From: Qipengyuania sp. YIM B01966
GTDB taxonomy: Bacteria > Pseudomonadota > Alphaproteobacteria > Sphingomonadales > Sphingomonadaceae
Assembly (NCBI RefSeq): GCF_016461955.1
Contig: NZ_JADMNM010000002.1
Coordinates: forward strand, 186,001 to 250,000
DNA length: 64,000 nucleotides
Direction of reading: 5' to 3'
The notes under the pieces are model-generated. The model did no database searches and was not told the DNA's origin. It worked only from the letters and a program-made list of their open reading frames with translations. The number at the start of each line of letters is the position of its first letter. Positions within the stretch are counted from its first letter, which is position 1. Below are positions 17,260 to 25,386 of this stretch, piece by piece. Both the position numbers and the translations under genes were made by a program.

Positions 17260-18276
17260 TCAGCCCTCATACCCGTAATAGGTGCCGAACCGGCGCCCGC
17301 TCGGACTGAATGTCGCTCCATTGAACAACAGCTTGATGTCAGGACAAGCAGAGAGCAACTGATAGGAATCGTCCAGAGCGTTGCGACCCGTATAATCGGC
17401 CCGTACGACGAGCACGGCCTGGCCGACATGCTTGGCGAGTTCAGCCGCAGGCGACGCCGCAAGCGCAGGCGGCGTGTCGAACACGACCATCCGGTTCGGG
17501 GCGCCGAGCGTCAGCCGGTCGAGCAATTCGCCAGTGCGCGCGCTGGCGAGATATTCGCTGTCGGCATTGGTCTGATTGCCGGCGGGCAACACCCACAGAC
17601 CGGGAATGTCCGTACCCAGGACGAGGTCCTCGATCGCCACGGCCGGGTCAGCCAACGCGTCCATGAATCCCGGCCGGGCGGGCAACCCCAACGTGGACAG
17701 TAACGAGGGTTTGGCAAAGTCTGCATCGACCAGCAGCACCTCGCTGTCCCGCTCGGCGGCCATCGCGACCGCCAGGTTCGTTGCGCAAAAGGTCTTTCCT
17801 TCGCCCGGCAGCGGAGAACAGATCAGCACGCGCCGTGCCTTGGCAGTACCCGCCGCCTTGGCCGAGGAAAGCAACTGACGCTTGGCGATGCGGAACTCCT
17901 CGACCAGCGCAGTGGTAGAGCTTTCCGGCACGATGATGCCGTTTTCGCGCAGATGTGCGCGGTCGATCGGATGCGGCCGGGCGCGAAACGTCACCAGCGG
18001 CACCGGCGGCTCTACAGGCGGTGGCGCCGCAATTGGCGCTGTGACCGCAGGAGCAGCAACCGGGGCCGGCGCAGGGGGCTCGGGCAGGACCGGCGCAGCA
18101 GCGGGCCGTTCCGGTTGCCTGAGGGCGCGCTTGCGAGGCTGCGGCGGAAGCAGACCGTCGCGCTTGGCCGGCCGGAAAGGGTCGAGCCCGAAGAAGCCGC
18201 TGGCACGTTCCAGCAACGAGCCGCCTTTTGCGCCATCGCCGCTATCGGGCAGCGGTATCTTGCTTTGATCCGTCAT
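17260..18276 (-). CDS. XrtA-associated tyrosine autokinase (CpsD/CapB-type)
   Basis: Bacterial tyrosine kinase of 338 aa, cytoplasmic. After a Pro/Ala-rich linker (about residues 58-95) come Walker A SPLPGEGKT (154-162), Walker A' LLVDAD (181-186) and Walker B VVFDTPP (264-270). The C-terminus carries a very short Tyr cluster (Y333, Y334, Y336), the likely autophosphorylation site. The membrane activator domain is encoded separately by the next upstream gene, the usual split arrangement for this family. Cycles of autophosphorylation probably control EPS chain length. Confidence 0.93.
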   Translation of the reverse strand: MTDQSKIPLPDSGDGAKGGSLLERASGFFGLDPFRPAKRDGLLPPQPRKRALRQPERPAAAPVLPEPPAPAPVAAPAVTAPIAAPPPVEPPVPLVTFRARPHPIDRAHLRENGIIVPESSTTALVEEFRIAKRQLLSSAKAAGTAKARRVLICSPLPGEGKTFCATNLAVAMAAERDSEVLLVDADFAKPSLLSTLGLPARPGFMDALADPAVAIEDLVLGTDIPGLWVLPAGNQTNADSEYLASARTGELLDRLTLGAPNRMVVFDTPPALAASPAAELAKHVGQAVLVVRADYTGRNALDDSYQLLSACPDIKLLFNGATFSPSGRRFGTYYGYEG

Positions 18277-18287
18277 CGCTCGATCCC

Positions 18288-19820
18288 TCAGGCCACCATG
18301 CCGCGTTGCAGGAATTCGGCTGCCAGCAACAGCACCAACAGCGCGGCGAGCCCGCCCGATGCCGCATAGAACATTTTTTGCCGGCGCGCGCGCAAGGCAC
18401 GCTTCCCGTCTGTAAAGGTGTGCGAGATGGTGGCGATGACCGGCAGACCCATCGCCGCCTCGAGGCGCGCCGCGGTCGCATATGTCGAGCGCAAATGGCC
18501 CAGCGCGAACGCCAGGCCTGCACCTGCGGCCAGGCCGGCCAGCAACACCCCGATCAACAATAGCGGCCGGTTGGGCGAGGCCGGCACGCGCGGCGTCGAA
18601 GGCGGGTCGATCACTTCGAACTTGAACGATGAACGTTCGCTTTCGACCTGCCCGCGCAGCTTCATCTCCTCGCGGTCCTGCAAGAGCTCGTCATATTTGG
18701 TTTTCAGCACTTCGTAATCGCGGCTGATGCGATTGGCTTCCGCGGCGAGCGCTGGCTCGGATGCTTGATCAGCATAGATCGCCGAAACATCGGCCTGCAG
18801 CGCCGCCTTGCGTGCCTGCAATGCCTGTAGATTGGCCTGCCGTTCCGCCTTGATCGACAGCAGCGAGGAATAGGCCGGGTTGGGCGAACTGATCGCACCG
18901 CCGCCATTGCCCTCCTGCGCCGCCGCGCGCTGCATCAGCTGGACCTGCCGGCGCGCGGCGATGACATCAGGGTGGCTTTCGGTCAGCCCGCGCGCCTGCA
19001 TCGCCGCCAGTTGCGCCTGCGCCTGCGACAGCGCGGCATGAGCCCCGCCCTGCACCTGCTGGCCGGGCATGGTGACGGTCCGCGGGGTGCCGGCAAGTTG
19101 GCCGTTGATCGCCGCCAGCGCGCTTGACGCAGCAGCGAGGTCGGCATCGACTCCGCGCAATTCAGCGCGTGCGGCCTGCATCTTGCTCGAGATCGCCGCC
19201 GCGCCCCCGATCAGTTCAGGGTGCTGCGCCTCGAACGCGGTGCGCGCCTGTTCCGCCGCTTCCAGCTCCCGCGCGCGTTGCTCCAGCTGCTGATCGAGAA
19301 ACACCAGCGTATCGGCAACCTCGCCGCGATTGCCGGCGATGTTTTCTTCCCGGAAGATGTCGATCATCTTCTGCACGACTTCCTGTGCCAGCGCCGCGTT
19401 TTCGGCATCCGACAGGCTGCGTTTGCCGATCGCCGCCGACAGCTCGAACAGGTTTTCCTGATCGCTACGGACCTTGACCGCCTGAGTCAGGGCGCCGACC
19501 GCAGCCTCCATCTCGCGCGGTGTGGTGACCTCGTCGCCCAGCCGGGTCGAGCGTACGACCTTTTCCAGATTGACCGCGCTGGTCAGCGTCTGGCGCACCC
19601 GCTCGATCGCTTTGGCGGACCCGCCCGCAATGCCGATCTGTTCGGACAGCACGTCGTCGAGCTGGACAAATATCCGTGCTTTCGATTCATAGGCATTCGG
19701 AATCAGCGCGACAGCAAGCCACCCGGCAAGGCAGACCGCCCAGGTAACGCCAAGCACGATCCAGCGCCGATGCCAGATCGAGTGCAGCGCTGCGCGCAGT
19801 TCTTCAAAGACCTCGTTCAC
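18288..19820 (-). CDS. XrtA system polysaccharide chain length determinant (Wzz-like)
   Basis: Polysaccharide co-polymerase of 510 aa. A first transmembrane segment lies at about residues 20-38, followed by a Wzz domain (PNAYESKARIFVQLDDVLSEQ). A long periplasmic coiled-coil region (about 170-390) comes next, then the Pro-rich DPPSTPRVPASPNRP before the second membrane segment. A further hydrophobic segment near the C-terminus is an oddity shared by the TIGR03007 family. It regulates polymer length with the tyrosine kinase encoded 11 bases downstream. Translation starts at ATG 19820, 16 bases after the export gene. Confidence 0.94.
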   Translation of the reverse strand: MNEVFEELRAALHSIWHRRWIVLGVTWAVCLAGWLAVALIPNAYESKARIFVQLDDVLSEQIGIAGGSAKAIERVRQTLTSAVNLEKVVRSTRLGDEVTTPREMEAAVGALTQAVKVRSDQENLFELSAAIGKRSLSDAENAALAQEVVQKMIDIFREENIAGNRGEVADTLVFLDQQLEQRARELEAAEQARTAFEAQHPELIGGAAAISSKMQAARAELRGVDADLAAASSALAAINGQLAGTPRTVTMPGQQVQGGAHAALSQAQAQLAAMQARGLTESHPDVIAARRQVQLMQRAAAQEGNGGGAISSPNPAYSSLLSIKAERQANLQALQARKAALQADVSAIYADQASEPALAAEANRISRDYEVLKTKYDELLQDREEMKLRGQVESERSSFKFEVIDPPSTPRVPASPNRPLLLIGVLLAGLAAGAGLAFALGHLRSTYATAARLEAAMGLPVIATISHTFTDGKRALRARRQKMFYAASGGLAALLVLLLAAEFLQRGMVA

Positions 19821-19836
19821 CGGGTGCTGTCCGCGC

Positions 19837-20481
19837 TCAGAACATGCTTTCAGGAATGATGATCACATCACCCGGCTGGAGCATGACATTCGCCCGCGAA
19901 TCCCCTTCGCGAAGCAAATCGGCCAACCGCAATGCATATTCCTGCTGGTGACCTGTCTGCTTGTCGAACCGGATCAGCTTGGCCCGGTTGCCCGCCGCGA
20001 ATTCGGAAAGACCGCCGACCGCAATCATCGCGTCAAGTACCGTCATGTTGGCACGATACGGCAAGGATGCCGGTCGCTCGGTCGCCCCGACAACGCGGAT
20101 CTGCTGGCTGAATGTGCCCGCAAATTGGGTCACCATCACCGAAACGATCGGCTCTTCGATATATTGCGACAGCCGCTGGCGGATGTCTTCCTGCAGCATC
20201 GCCGGCGTCTTGCCGACTGCGGCGAGATCGGTCACCAGCGGGATCGAAATTCTACCGTCAGGACGGACCTGTATTTTGTCCGCGCTCAACTCTGGATTGC
20301 GCCAGACATGGATGCTGAGCTCGTCCAGCGGGCCGATTATGTAATCCTGCCCCGGGCCCTCCTGCGCCGCGACGAAGGCGGCCGAGGGCAGCTGATTTCC
20401 AGCTGGCGCATTGGCGCAGGCTGACACGGCTGCCAAGGTGGCGAGAGGAGCGACGATCCGCAAAAATTCGATGTTGAACAT
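19837..20481 (-). CDS. XrtA/PEP-CTERM system exopolysaccharide export lipoprotein (Wza-like)
   Basis: Polysaccharide export protein of 214 aa. It has a lipoprotein signal with lipobox AVSAC (C22), a Poly_export domain starting at YIIGPLDELSIHVWRNPEL and an SLBB-like half (QIRVVGATERPASLPYRANMTVLDAM). It should form the outer-membrane/periplasmic channel for the EPS. It is the first gene of the minus-strand locus 20481-7821. An AGGA ribosome-binding site sits 8 bases before ATG 20481. A 149-base upstream region with two dyads separates it from the decarboxylase gene, so this is the likely site of the operon promoter. Confidence 0.95.
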   Translation of the reverse strand: MFNIEFLRIVAPLATLAAVSACANAPAGNQLPSAAFVAAQEGPGQDYIIGPLDELSIHVWRNPELSADKIQVRPDGRISIPLVTDLAAVGKTPAMLQEDIRQRLSQYIEEPIVSVMVTQFAGTFSQQIRVVGATERPASLPYRANMTVLDAMIAVGGLSEFAAGNRAKLIRFDKQTGHQQEYALRLADLLREGDSRANVMLQPGDVIIIPESMF

Positions 20482-20581
20482 GGTACAATCCTGATCGGGC
20501 GCTGTCGGTCTGGTCGGTAGGTAATCCCGGCCCTAGCCGCACACAGCGCCGATACGCGAAAAAAGGTGAACATCCGGTTAG

Positions 20582-20595
20582 GGTTGCGGGCAACC
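20582..20595. promoter_or_regulatory. Inverted repeat upstream of EPS operon
   Basis: Exact inverted repeat GGTTGC-GG-GCAACC, 101-114 bases upstream of the export-gene ATG on the minus strand. The 2-base spacer is too short for a good RNA hairpin, so a protein-binding site is more likely than a terminator. Read on the minus strand the symmetry extends imperfectly to TAGG...CCTA. No bound factor can be named. Confidence 0.35.
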
Positions 20596-20602
20596 TACAC
20601 CT

Positions 20603-20620
20603 TGTTCCCGGAATGGGACA
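20603..20620. promoter_or_regulatory. Imperfect dyad TGTTCC-N6-GGGACA upstream of EPS operon
   Basis: An 18-base imperfect palindrome, with 5 of the 6 outer base pairs matching, just after the decarboxylase stop and 8 bases from the second inverted repeat. The TGT...ACA ends resemble enhancer-type operators, and exosortase EPS loci in other bacteria are controlled by the PrsK/PrsR sigma-54 system. I could not find a convincing -24/-12 element between here and the ATG, so that link is speculative. Confidence 0.25.
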
Positions 20621-20630
20621 GTCCTCGTGG

Positions 20631-21854
20631 TCAGATGACCACTTCGCGCGCAGGGCCCTGACCGAGAAATTGCGCCGGACTGGCGCTGGCCCCGTAAGCC
20701 CCCGCGCAGAATATTGCCACAACATCGCCCGGCTCGGCACGAGGGAGCGCCACTTGGTCAGCCAGCCGGTCAAGCGGCGTGCACAGACAGCCAACCACCG
20801 TTACGGTTTCTTCCGCAGGCTGAGCGTAACGGTTCGCGATGGCGACCGGATAGTTCCGCCGCACCACCGTTCCGAAATTGCCGCTGGCGGCCAATTGGTG
20901 ATGCAGTCCGCCATCGGTCACCAGAAAGGTCTGCCCATGGCTGGTCTTCCGATCTACGATCCGCGCCAGATAAACTCCAGCCTCGCCAACCAGATGGCGG
21001 CCGAGTTCAAGAGTAAATCGGGTCTCGGCCAGCAGTGCCCCCAGCCCCGCTAAATTCGCTGCCAACGCGCCACCAATCGCGGCAAGGTCGATCGGGGTAT
21101 CGCCAGCGAAATAGGGGATTCCGAACCCCCCGCCGAGATTGCAGTGCGGCAGCGGCGCGCCGGCCTCATGCGCAATCCGATCGGCCAAGTTCAGCGTGTT
21201 GTTCTGTGCCTCGATGATCGCCGCTGTGTCGAGCGATTGGCTGCCGGCAAAGATGTGCAATCCGCGCCATTCGGCCCCTGCATCCAGAATACGGCGGATA
21301 AGCGCGGGGACAAGTGCGGCATCGACCCCGAAGGGTTTGGCGCCGCCGCCCATCTTCATCCCCGAACCCCGCAACTCGAAATCGGGGTTCACACGCACCG
21401 CCAGTCGCGCCTTGATGCCGATTTGCGCGGCGATCGCCAAAGCCCGCTCCGCCTCGGCGGCGGATTCAAGATTGAGCGTAACGCCTGCGCTGATCGCCGC
21501 GGCAAGTTCCTGATCGCGCTTGCCCGGACCGGCAAAGCTGACCCGCGCCGGATCGACCCCCAGATTGCCGAGCAAGGCCAATTCTCCGCCAGAGGCAATA
21601 TCGAACCCGTCGACCAACCCATTGAACAAACCGATGATATCGGGATGTGGGTTCGCCTTCACGGCATAGCTGATCGCGATCTCTGGAGGCAGCGCAGCGC
21701 GCAATTCGGCCACTCGGCGCGTGATCATGGCGCTAGAATAGAGGAACACGGGGGTACCGCCCTCCTCCACCCAGCGTTGTACCGATTGCCCGCCGAACGC
21801 CAGCCAGCCATCCTTCTCTTCAAAGCCGGGCGGTATCGGGCCAGACGGTTTCAT
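20631..21854 (-). CDS. Pyridoxal-dependent decarboxylase, exosortase A system-associated
   Basis: Fold-type III PLP enzyme of 407 aa (alanine-racemase-like barrel plus C-terminal beta domain), related to diaminopimelate/ornithine decarboxylases. The Schiff-base lysine is K66 in ISYAVKANPH. HIFAGSQ, CNLGGGFGIPYF and the C-terminal Cys region GCLCTPLDRL with GDVVAIFCAGAYG are intact, so it looks active. The TIGR03099 subfamily is restricted to exosortase A neighbourhoods and its substrate is unknown. It is co-transcribed with the upstream acyl-CoA ligase through an ATGA overlap. A 149-base gap separates it from the core EPS operon on the same strand. Confidence 0.92.
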   Translation of the reverse strand: MKPSGPIPPGFEEKDGWLAFGGQSVQRWVEEGGTPVFLYSSAMITRRVAELRAALPPEIAISYAVKANPHPDIIGLFNGLVDGFDIASGGELALLGNLGVDPARVSFAGPGKRDQELAAAISAGVTLNLESAAEAERALAIAAQIGIKARLAVRVNPDFELRGSGMKMGGGAKPFGVDAALVPALIRRILDAGAEWRGLHIFAGSQSLDTAAIIEAQNNTLNLADRIAHEAGAPLPHCNLGGGFGIPYFAGDTPIDLAAIGGALAANLAGLGALLAETRFTLELGRHLVGEAGVYLARIVDRKTSHGQTFLVTDGGLHHQLAASGNFGTVVRRNYPVAIANRYAQPAEETVTVVGCLCTPLDRLADQVALPRAEPGDVVAIFCAGAYGASASPAQFLGQGPAREVVI

Positions 21855-23368
21855 GCCGTCAACTCCAGCTTCAGCGATGCCCGGTCGATCTTGCCGTTAC
21901 TGTTAAGCGGCAGCTGTTCACGGAAATGATAGTGCTTTGGTTGCATATAGTTAGGCAGCAGAGCGGACAGTTTTTCACGCAACGGATCGCGCGCTCCAGG
22001 CTGTCCTTCGCATACCAGGTGCACGGATTCGCCCAATTGCTTGTCGGGCACGCCGATCGCTGCGGCCTGGACAACCAGCCCGGTGCCCAGCGCGACCTCC
22101 TCGATCTCCTGCGGCGAGATGCGGTTGCCGGAACTCTTGATCATCTCGTCATTCCGCCCCGCAAAATACAACAGCCCATCCTCCGCCCGGCGCACGCGGT
22201 CGCCCGACCAGACCGCCAACCCCCCATAGCTCGATCCGGCGGGCGCGGGTCGGAACCGTTCGGCGGTGCGTTCGGCATCCCGCCAATAGCCTTGCGCGAC
22301 CAGCGGCCCGCAATGGACCAATTCGCCTTCGCCCGGCCCGGCAAAAGCCTCGCCATCGGCATCGGCCAGCATGATCTCCGCAAAGGGGATCGGCTTCCCG
22401 ATCGATGTCGGATTTCTGTCGATCAGCGCGGGATCGAGATAGGTCGAGCGAAACGCCTCGGTCAGGCCGTACATCGCGAAGAGCTGCGCTTGCGGGAACC
22501 TCGCCCTCAGCCGCTTGACCAGATCGGGCGTCAGCGCGCCGCCGCTATTGGTCAGCCGGCGGATGGATCGGGTCGCGTCGTCGGGCCATTCGGTTTCGCA
22601 CAGCTGACGCCAGAGCGGCGACACCGCGGCCAGTGTCGTGACGCCATGCCGGGCGCAGGCGCGCGGCACGTCCCTCGCCAGCAGATAGTCGAGCGGCACC
22701 ACGCTGGCGCCCGCACGCCATGCCGACAGCAGCTGGTTCTGCCCATAGTCGAACGACAGGGGCAACACCCCCAGAATGACGTCATCTTCGGCCAGCCCCA
22801 GATAATGCGCCACGCTGACCGCGCCGAGCCACAGATTGGCGTGACTTAGCATCACCCCCTTGGGCCGCCCGGTTGAGCCGCTGGTATAAAGGATCGCCGC
22901 CAGGTCGTCAGGATTGGCCGCAGAGGGTGGCAGCGAGGCCGTCTCGCCTTGGCTGTCCGCCAGCGCGTGCTGCTCCGCAATTGCGGCGCAATCGGCGGTG
23001 ATATCTCCTGCCTCGAGGCTCGCCAACCGAGCCTGCGTGCCAATCAACAGCCGCGCGCCGCTATCGGCCAGGATATGCGCGACCTGCAGGCGTTTCAGAA
23101 CCGGGTTGATCGGCACGTGGATAAAGCCGGCCCGCGCCGCCGCCAAGGGCAACAGGCAAGTGAGCTCGCCCTTTGCGCACCAACTCGCCACCCGCGCACC
23201 CGGTTCGGGCACAATCCGTTGCAGCCAGGCGGCAAGCTGGCCTACACGGTCTCTTAAAGCCGCATAGCTTAGCGTCTGCCCGCGCAGCACCAGCGCCGCA
23301 TTGTCCGGGTGGCCGCATTCGGCCAAATGGTCGAGCGGGCGCGGGACGGGATCAGCGACAACGGGCAT
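21851..23368 (-). CDS. Acyl-CoA ligase (AMP-forming), exosortase A system-associated
   Basis: ANL-superfamily adenylating enzyme of 505 aa. The P-loop YTSGSTGRPKG is at 161-171, the A5 motif YGLTEAFRST follows, GDRVRRAEDG contains the ATP-ribose Asp, GRNDEMIKSSGNRISPQEIEE is the hinge, and NGKIDR holds the catalytic Lys near the C-terminus. All catalytic motifs are intact. The acid it activates is unknown. An acyl carrier protein gene lies in the divergent arm, so loading a carrier protein instead of CoA is possible. ATG 23368 is only 21 bases from the proposed start of the divergent acyltransferase. Confidence 0.92.
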   Translation of the reverse strand: MPVVADPVPRPLDHLAECGHPDNAALVLRGQTLSYAALRDRVGQLAAWLQRIVPEPGARVASWCAKGELTCLLPLAAARAGFIHVPINPVLKRLQVAHILADSGARLLIGTQARLASLEAGDITADCAAIAEQHALADSQGETASLPPSAANPDDLAAILYTSGSTGRPKGVMLSHANLWLGAVSVAHYLGLAEDDVILGVLPLSFDYGQNQLLSAWRAGASVVPLDYLLARDVPRACARHGVTTLAAVSPLWRQLCETEWPDDATRSIRRLTNSGGALTPDLVKRLRARFPQAQLFAMYGLTEAFRSTYLDPALIDRNPTSIGKPIPFAEIMLADADGEAFAGPGEGELVHCGPLVAQGYWRDAERTAERFRPAPAGSSYGGLAVWSGDRVRRAEDGLLYFAGRNDEMIKSSGNRISPQEIEEVALGTGLVVQAAAIGVPDKQLGESVHLVCEGQPGARDPLREKLSALLPNYMQPKHYHFREQLPLNSNGKIDRASLKLELTA

Positions 23369-23389
23369 CGGGGTTCCGGGACGAGGGAT

Positions 23390-24367
23390 TTGATCGCGGT
23401 CAGCTATCACGACAGCGTTGCCGAGTTGCAAGGGTTGATCGGGCCGGCCGCCGGTTCGGGGCCATTCGCGCGGGCCGAATGGTTTGCGCGGCTCGAAACG
23501 CGGGAGGCTGGGCCGCTTTATGCGTGTGCCGGGCATCGCGAGGCGGTGGCGATCCTGCCGCTCGCCCAGCGCGGCGAGGTGCTGCACGCGATGCGTAACT
23601 GGTATGCCTTCACCTGGGCGCCGCTTGGCGCTGCCGACCCCGAATTGCTGACCGCCCTGGCGGCGGACTTGCGGCGTCGGTCGCACCAAGTGGTTCTGGA
23701 TCAGTTGAGCGAGCCGGTCGCCACGAGCATTCGCGCGGCGTTCGCCGACGCCGGATGGCGCTGCGAACAGCAAATCTGCGATACGAACCATTATCTGCGG
23801 GTCGAGAGGCGCAGCTTCGACGCCTATCTGGGTGGCCTGGCTGGACAGTTGCGCTCGACACTGCGTCGCAAATCTGGCGCGCTGACGACGGAAATCGTTG
23901 AACATTTTACCGATGACCGTTGGGCCGACTATAGCGTGATCTACGCCGAGAGCTGGAAACCGGTCGAAGGCGACATCGCTTTGCTCCGCGACTTCGCCCG
24001 TGACGAAGCGGCGGGGGGTCGGTTGCGGCTCGGCTTTGCCCGCCATGGCGATGACCTTGTGGCCGCGCAGCTCTGGACGGTGGAAGACGGCGTGGCCTAT
24101 ATCCACAAGCTTGCCCATCGGCGCGGCGCGGATCGATATTCACCCGGAACCGTGCTCACGGCTGCTCTGATGCGCCATGTCATGGACCAAGACCGTGTGG
24201 CCGAGGTCGATTTCGGCACCGGCGATGATGCCTACAAGCGCATCTGGATGGAGCGCAGCCGCCCGCGCTATCGGCTCGATTGCCTCGATGCCCGGCAAGC
24301 GGCGGCGTGGCCCGCTCGGGCACGCAGGTTCGCGCGCAACCTTGCACGGCGCGGCCCGCGCAGCTAG
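23390..24367 (+). CDS. GNAT/BioF2-like acyltransferase of the exosortase accessory set
   Basis: A 325-aa protein with the BioF2-like (Acetyltransf_6) fold: SGPFARAEWFARLE near the N-terminus, LRSTLRRKSGALTTEIVEHFTD in the middle, and GFARHGDDLVAAQLWTVEDGVAYIHKLAH with FGTGDDAYKRIWM at the C-terminus. It is distantly similar in plan to the FemAB protein encoded at 12482-13543. It probably transfers an acyl or aminoacyl group to an amine. No ATG lies near the expected N-terminus. TTG 23390, preceded closely by GAGGGA, is the best start; ATG 23327 would run into the divergent ligase gene. Confidence 0.82.
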   Translation: MIAVSYHDSVAELQGLIGPAAGSGPFARAEWFARLETREAGPLYACAGHREAVAILPLAQRGEVLHAMRNWYAFTWAPLGAADPELLTALAADLRRRSHQVVLDQLSEPVATSIRAAFADAGWRCEQQICDTNHYLRVERRSFDAYLGGLAGQLRSTLRRKSGALTTEIVEHFTDDRWADYSVIYAESWKPVEGDIALLRDFARDEAAGGRLRLGFARHGDDLVAAQLWTVEDGVAYIHKLAHRRGADRYSPGTVLTAALMRHVMDQDRVAEVDFGTGDDAYKRIWMERSRPRYRLDCLDARQAAAWPARARRFARNLARRGPRS

Positions 24368-24400
24368 GCACCCGCCGCCCAGCCAATCAGGGAACTATGC

Positions 24401-24715
24401 ATGGACCAGGCGCCCCTTTCGCCGGACAAGATGACCGCCGCGCTTGGCCCGAGCCGCGCGGAGATCGATGCGATCCTGCGCGGTGTGCTGCGCGACGTGC
24501 TCGGTCTGGCCGACACACAGGTTGCCGACTTCGACACCGATAGCGGGTTATTCGGGCATTTGCCGGAGCTCGATTCTATGGCAGTCGCCGGCTTGCTGAC
24601 CGAGACTGAGGACCGGCTCGGTATCATCATTGACGATGATGATGTCGACGGCGAGATGCTTGAAACCTATGGCGCTTTTCTCGCATTCGCCGAAGCGAAG
24701 GTGATCGGAGCCTGA
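24401..24715 (+). CDS. Acyl carrier protein
   Basis: Acidic 104-aa carrier protein with the phosphopantetheine attachment serine S59 in PELDSMAVAGLL and an acidic helix III region (DDDDVDGEML). It is longer than housekeeping AcpP by an N-terminal extension of about 20 residues. It lies between the acyltransferase and hydrolase 2 genes of the exosortase accessory set, so it is a dedicated carrier and not the fatty-acid-synthesis AcpP. It needs a phosphopantetheinyl transferase that is not encoded here. The stop codon overlaps a possible CTG start of the next gene. Confidence 0.92.
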   Translation: MDQAPLSPDKMTAALGPSRAEIDAILRGVLRDVLGLADTQVADFDTDSGLFGHLPELDSMAVAGLLTETEDRLGIIIDDDDVDGEMLETYGAFLAFAEAKVIGA

Positions 24716-25386
24716 CCGAACTCGCCTATCGCACATGGGTCGGACCGGAGGCCCCGAGACAGATGGCGCTGGTCTGCGATGGCGGACGCGATCGGCGGCT
24801 GCTGATAATCCCCGCGCTGTTCGACGAGGCGAACCGGATGCGGCGGTTTTGCGTTCAGCTTATGCGCGAACTTGATCGGCACGGCATCGACAGCATCTTG
24901 CCCGATCTTCCCGGCACCCATGACAGTCTTGAGCCGCTGACAAGGCAGACGCTTGCGACATGGACTGACGCCGTGGCGTCAACCGCCGCGCAGTTCTCGA
25001 CCGAAAGGGTGGTGGCGATCCGGGCAGGCGCGGCGCTGCTGGGCGCCCATCGGGGCTGGACCTACGCGCCGATTTCAGGCGCCACGGCTTTGCGGCAATT
25101 GCTGCGCGCGCGGCTTGTGGCGAGCCGCGAGGCGGGCCTTGGTGAAGCGATGGAGGCGCTCACTGACGAGGCGCATCGGTCCGGGATCGTGCTCGCCGGA
25201 TATGAGCTTGGCCCGCTGATGTTCGCCGCACTCGCCACGCATGAATGGGTCCCGCCCGATAACGTCCGCACTATCCATCAACACGAACTGGGCGGCGCCG
25301 GGCTGTGGCTGCGCGCCGAGCCGGGCGAGGATGAAGAACAGGCGTCTGCCCTTGCATTGCTGATCGCGCGCGAGTGGGCGGAGTGA
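24712..25386 (+). CDS. Hydrolase 2, exosortase A system-associated
   Basis: Alpha/beta-hydrolase-like protein of the TIGR03101 type. The first ATG in frame is 24763 (207 aa), but the frame stays open and protein-like upstream (LTELAYRTWVGPEAPRQ) to a CTG at 24712 that overlaps the carrier-protein stop as CTGA, giving 224 aa. The core strand LLIIPALFDEANRMRR and the LPDLPGTHDSLEP segment are family features. At the usual nucleophile elbow it reads AIRAGAALLG, with no Ser or Cys, so it may not be a classical hydrolase. It is translationally coupled to hydrolase 1 by GTGA. Function unknown. Confidence 0.82.
   Translation: MTELAYRTWVGPEAPRQMALVCDGGRDRRLLIIPALFDEANRMRRFCVQLMRELDRHGIDSILPDLPGTHDSLEPLTRQTLATWTDAVASTAAQFSTERVVAIRAGAALLGAHRGWTYAPISGATALRQLLRARLVASREAGLGEAMEALTDEAHRSGIVLAGYELGPLMFAALATHEWVPPDNVRTIHQHELGGAGLWLRAEPGEDEEQASALALLIAREWAE

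Noticed and set aside
20582-20595. Inverted repeat as a rho-independent terminator for the decarboxylase gene
   Set aside because: The 2-base loop is too small, and the only T-run lies about 20 bases further on.
20482-20630. Sigma-54 (-24/-12) promoter for the EPS operon
   Set aside because: Looked for GG-N10-GC on the minus strand because PrsR-type control is known elsewhere; the nearest candidates have spacers of 8 or 11 bases.
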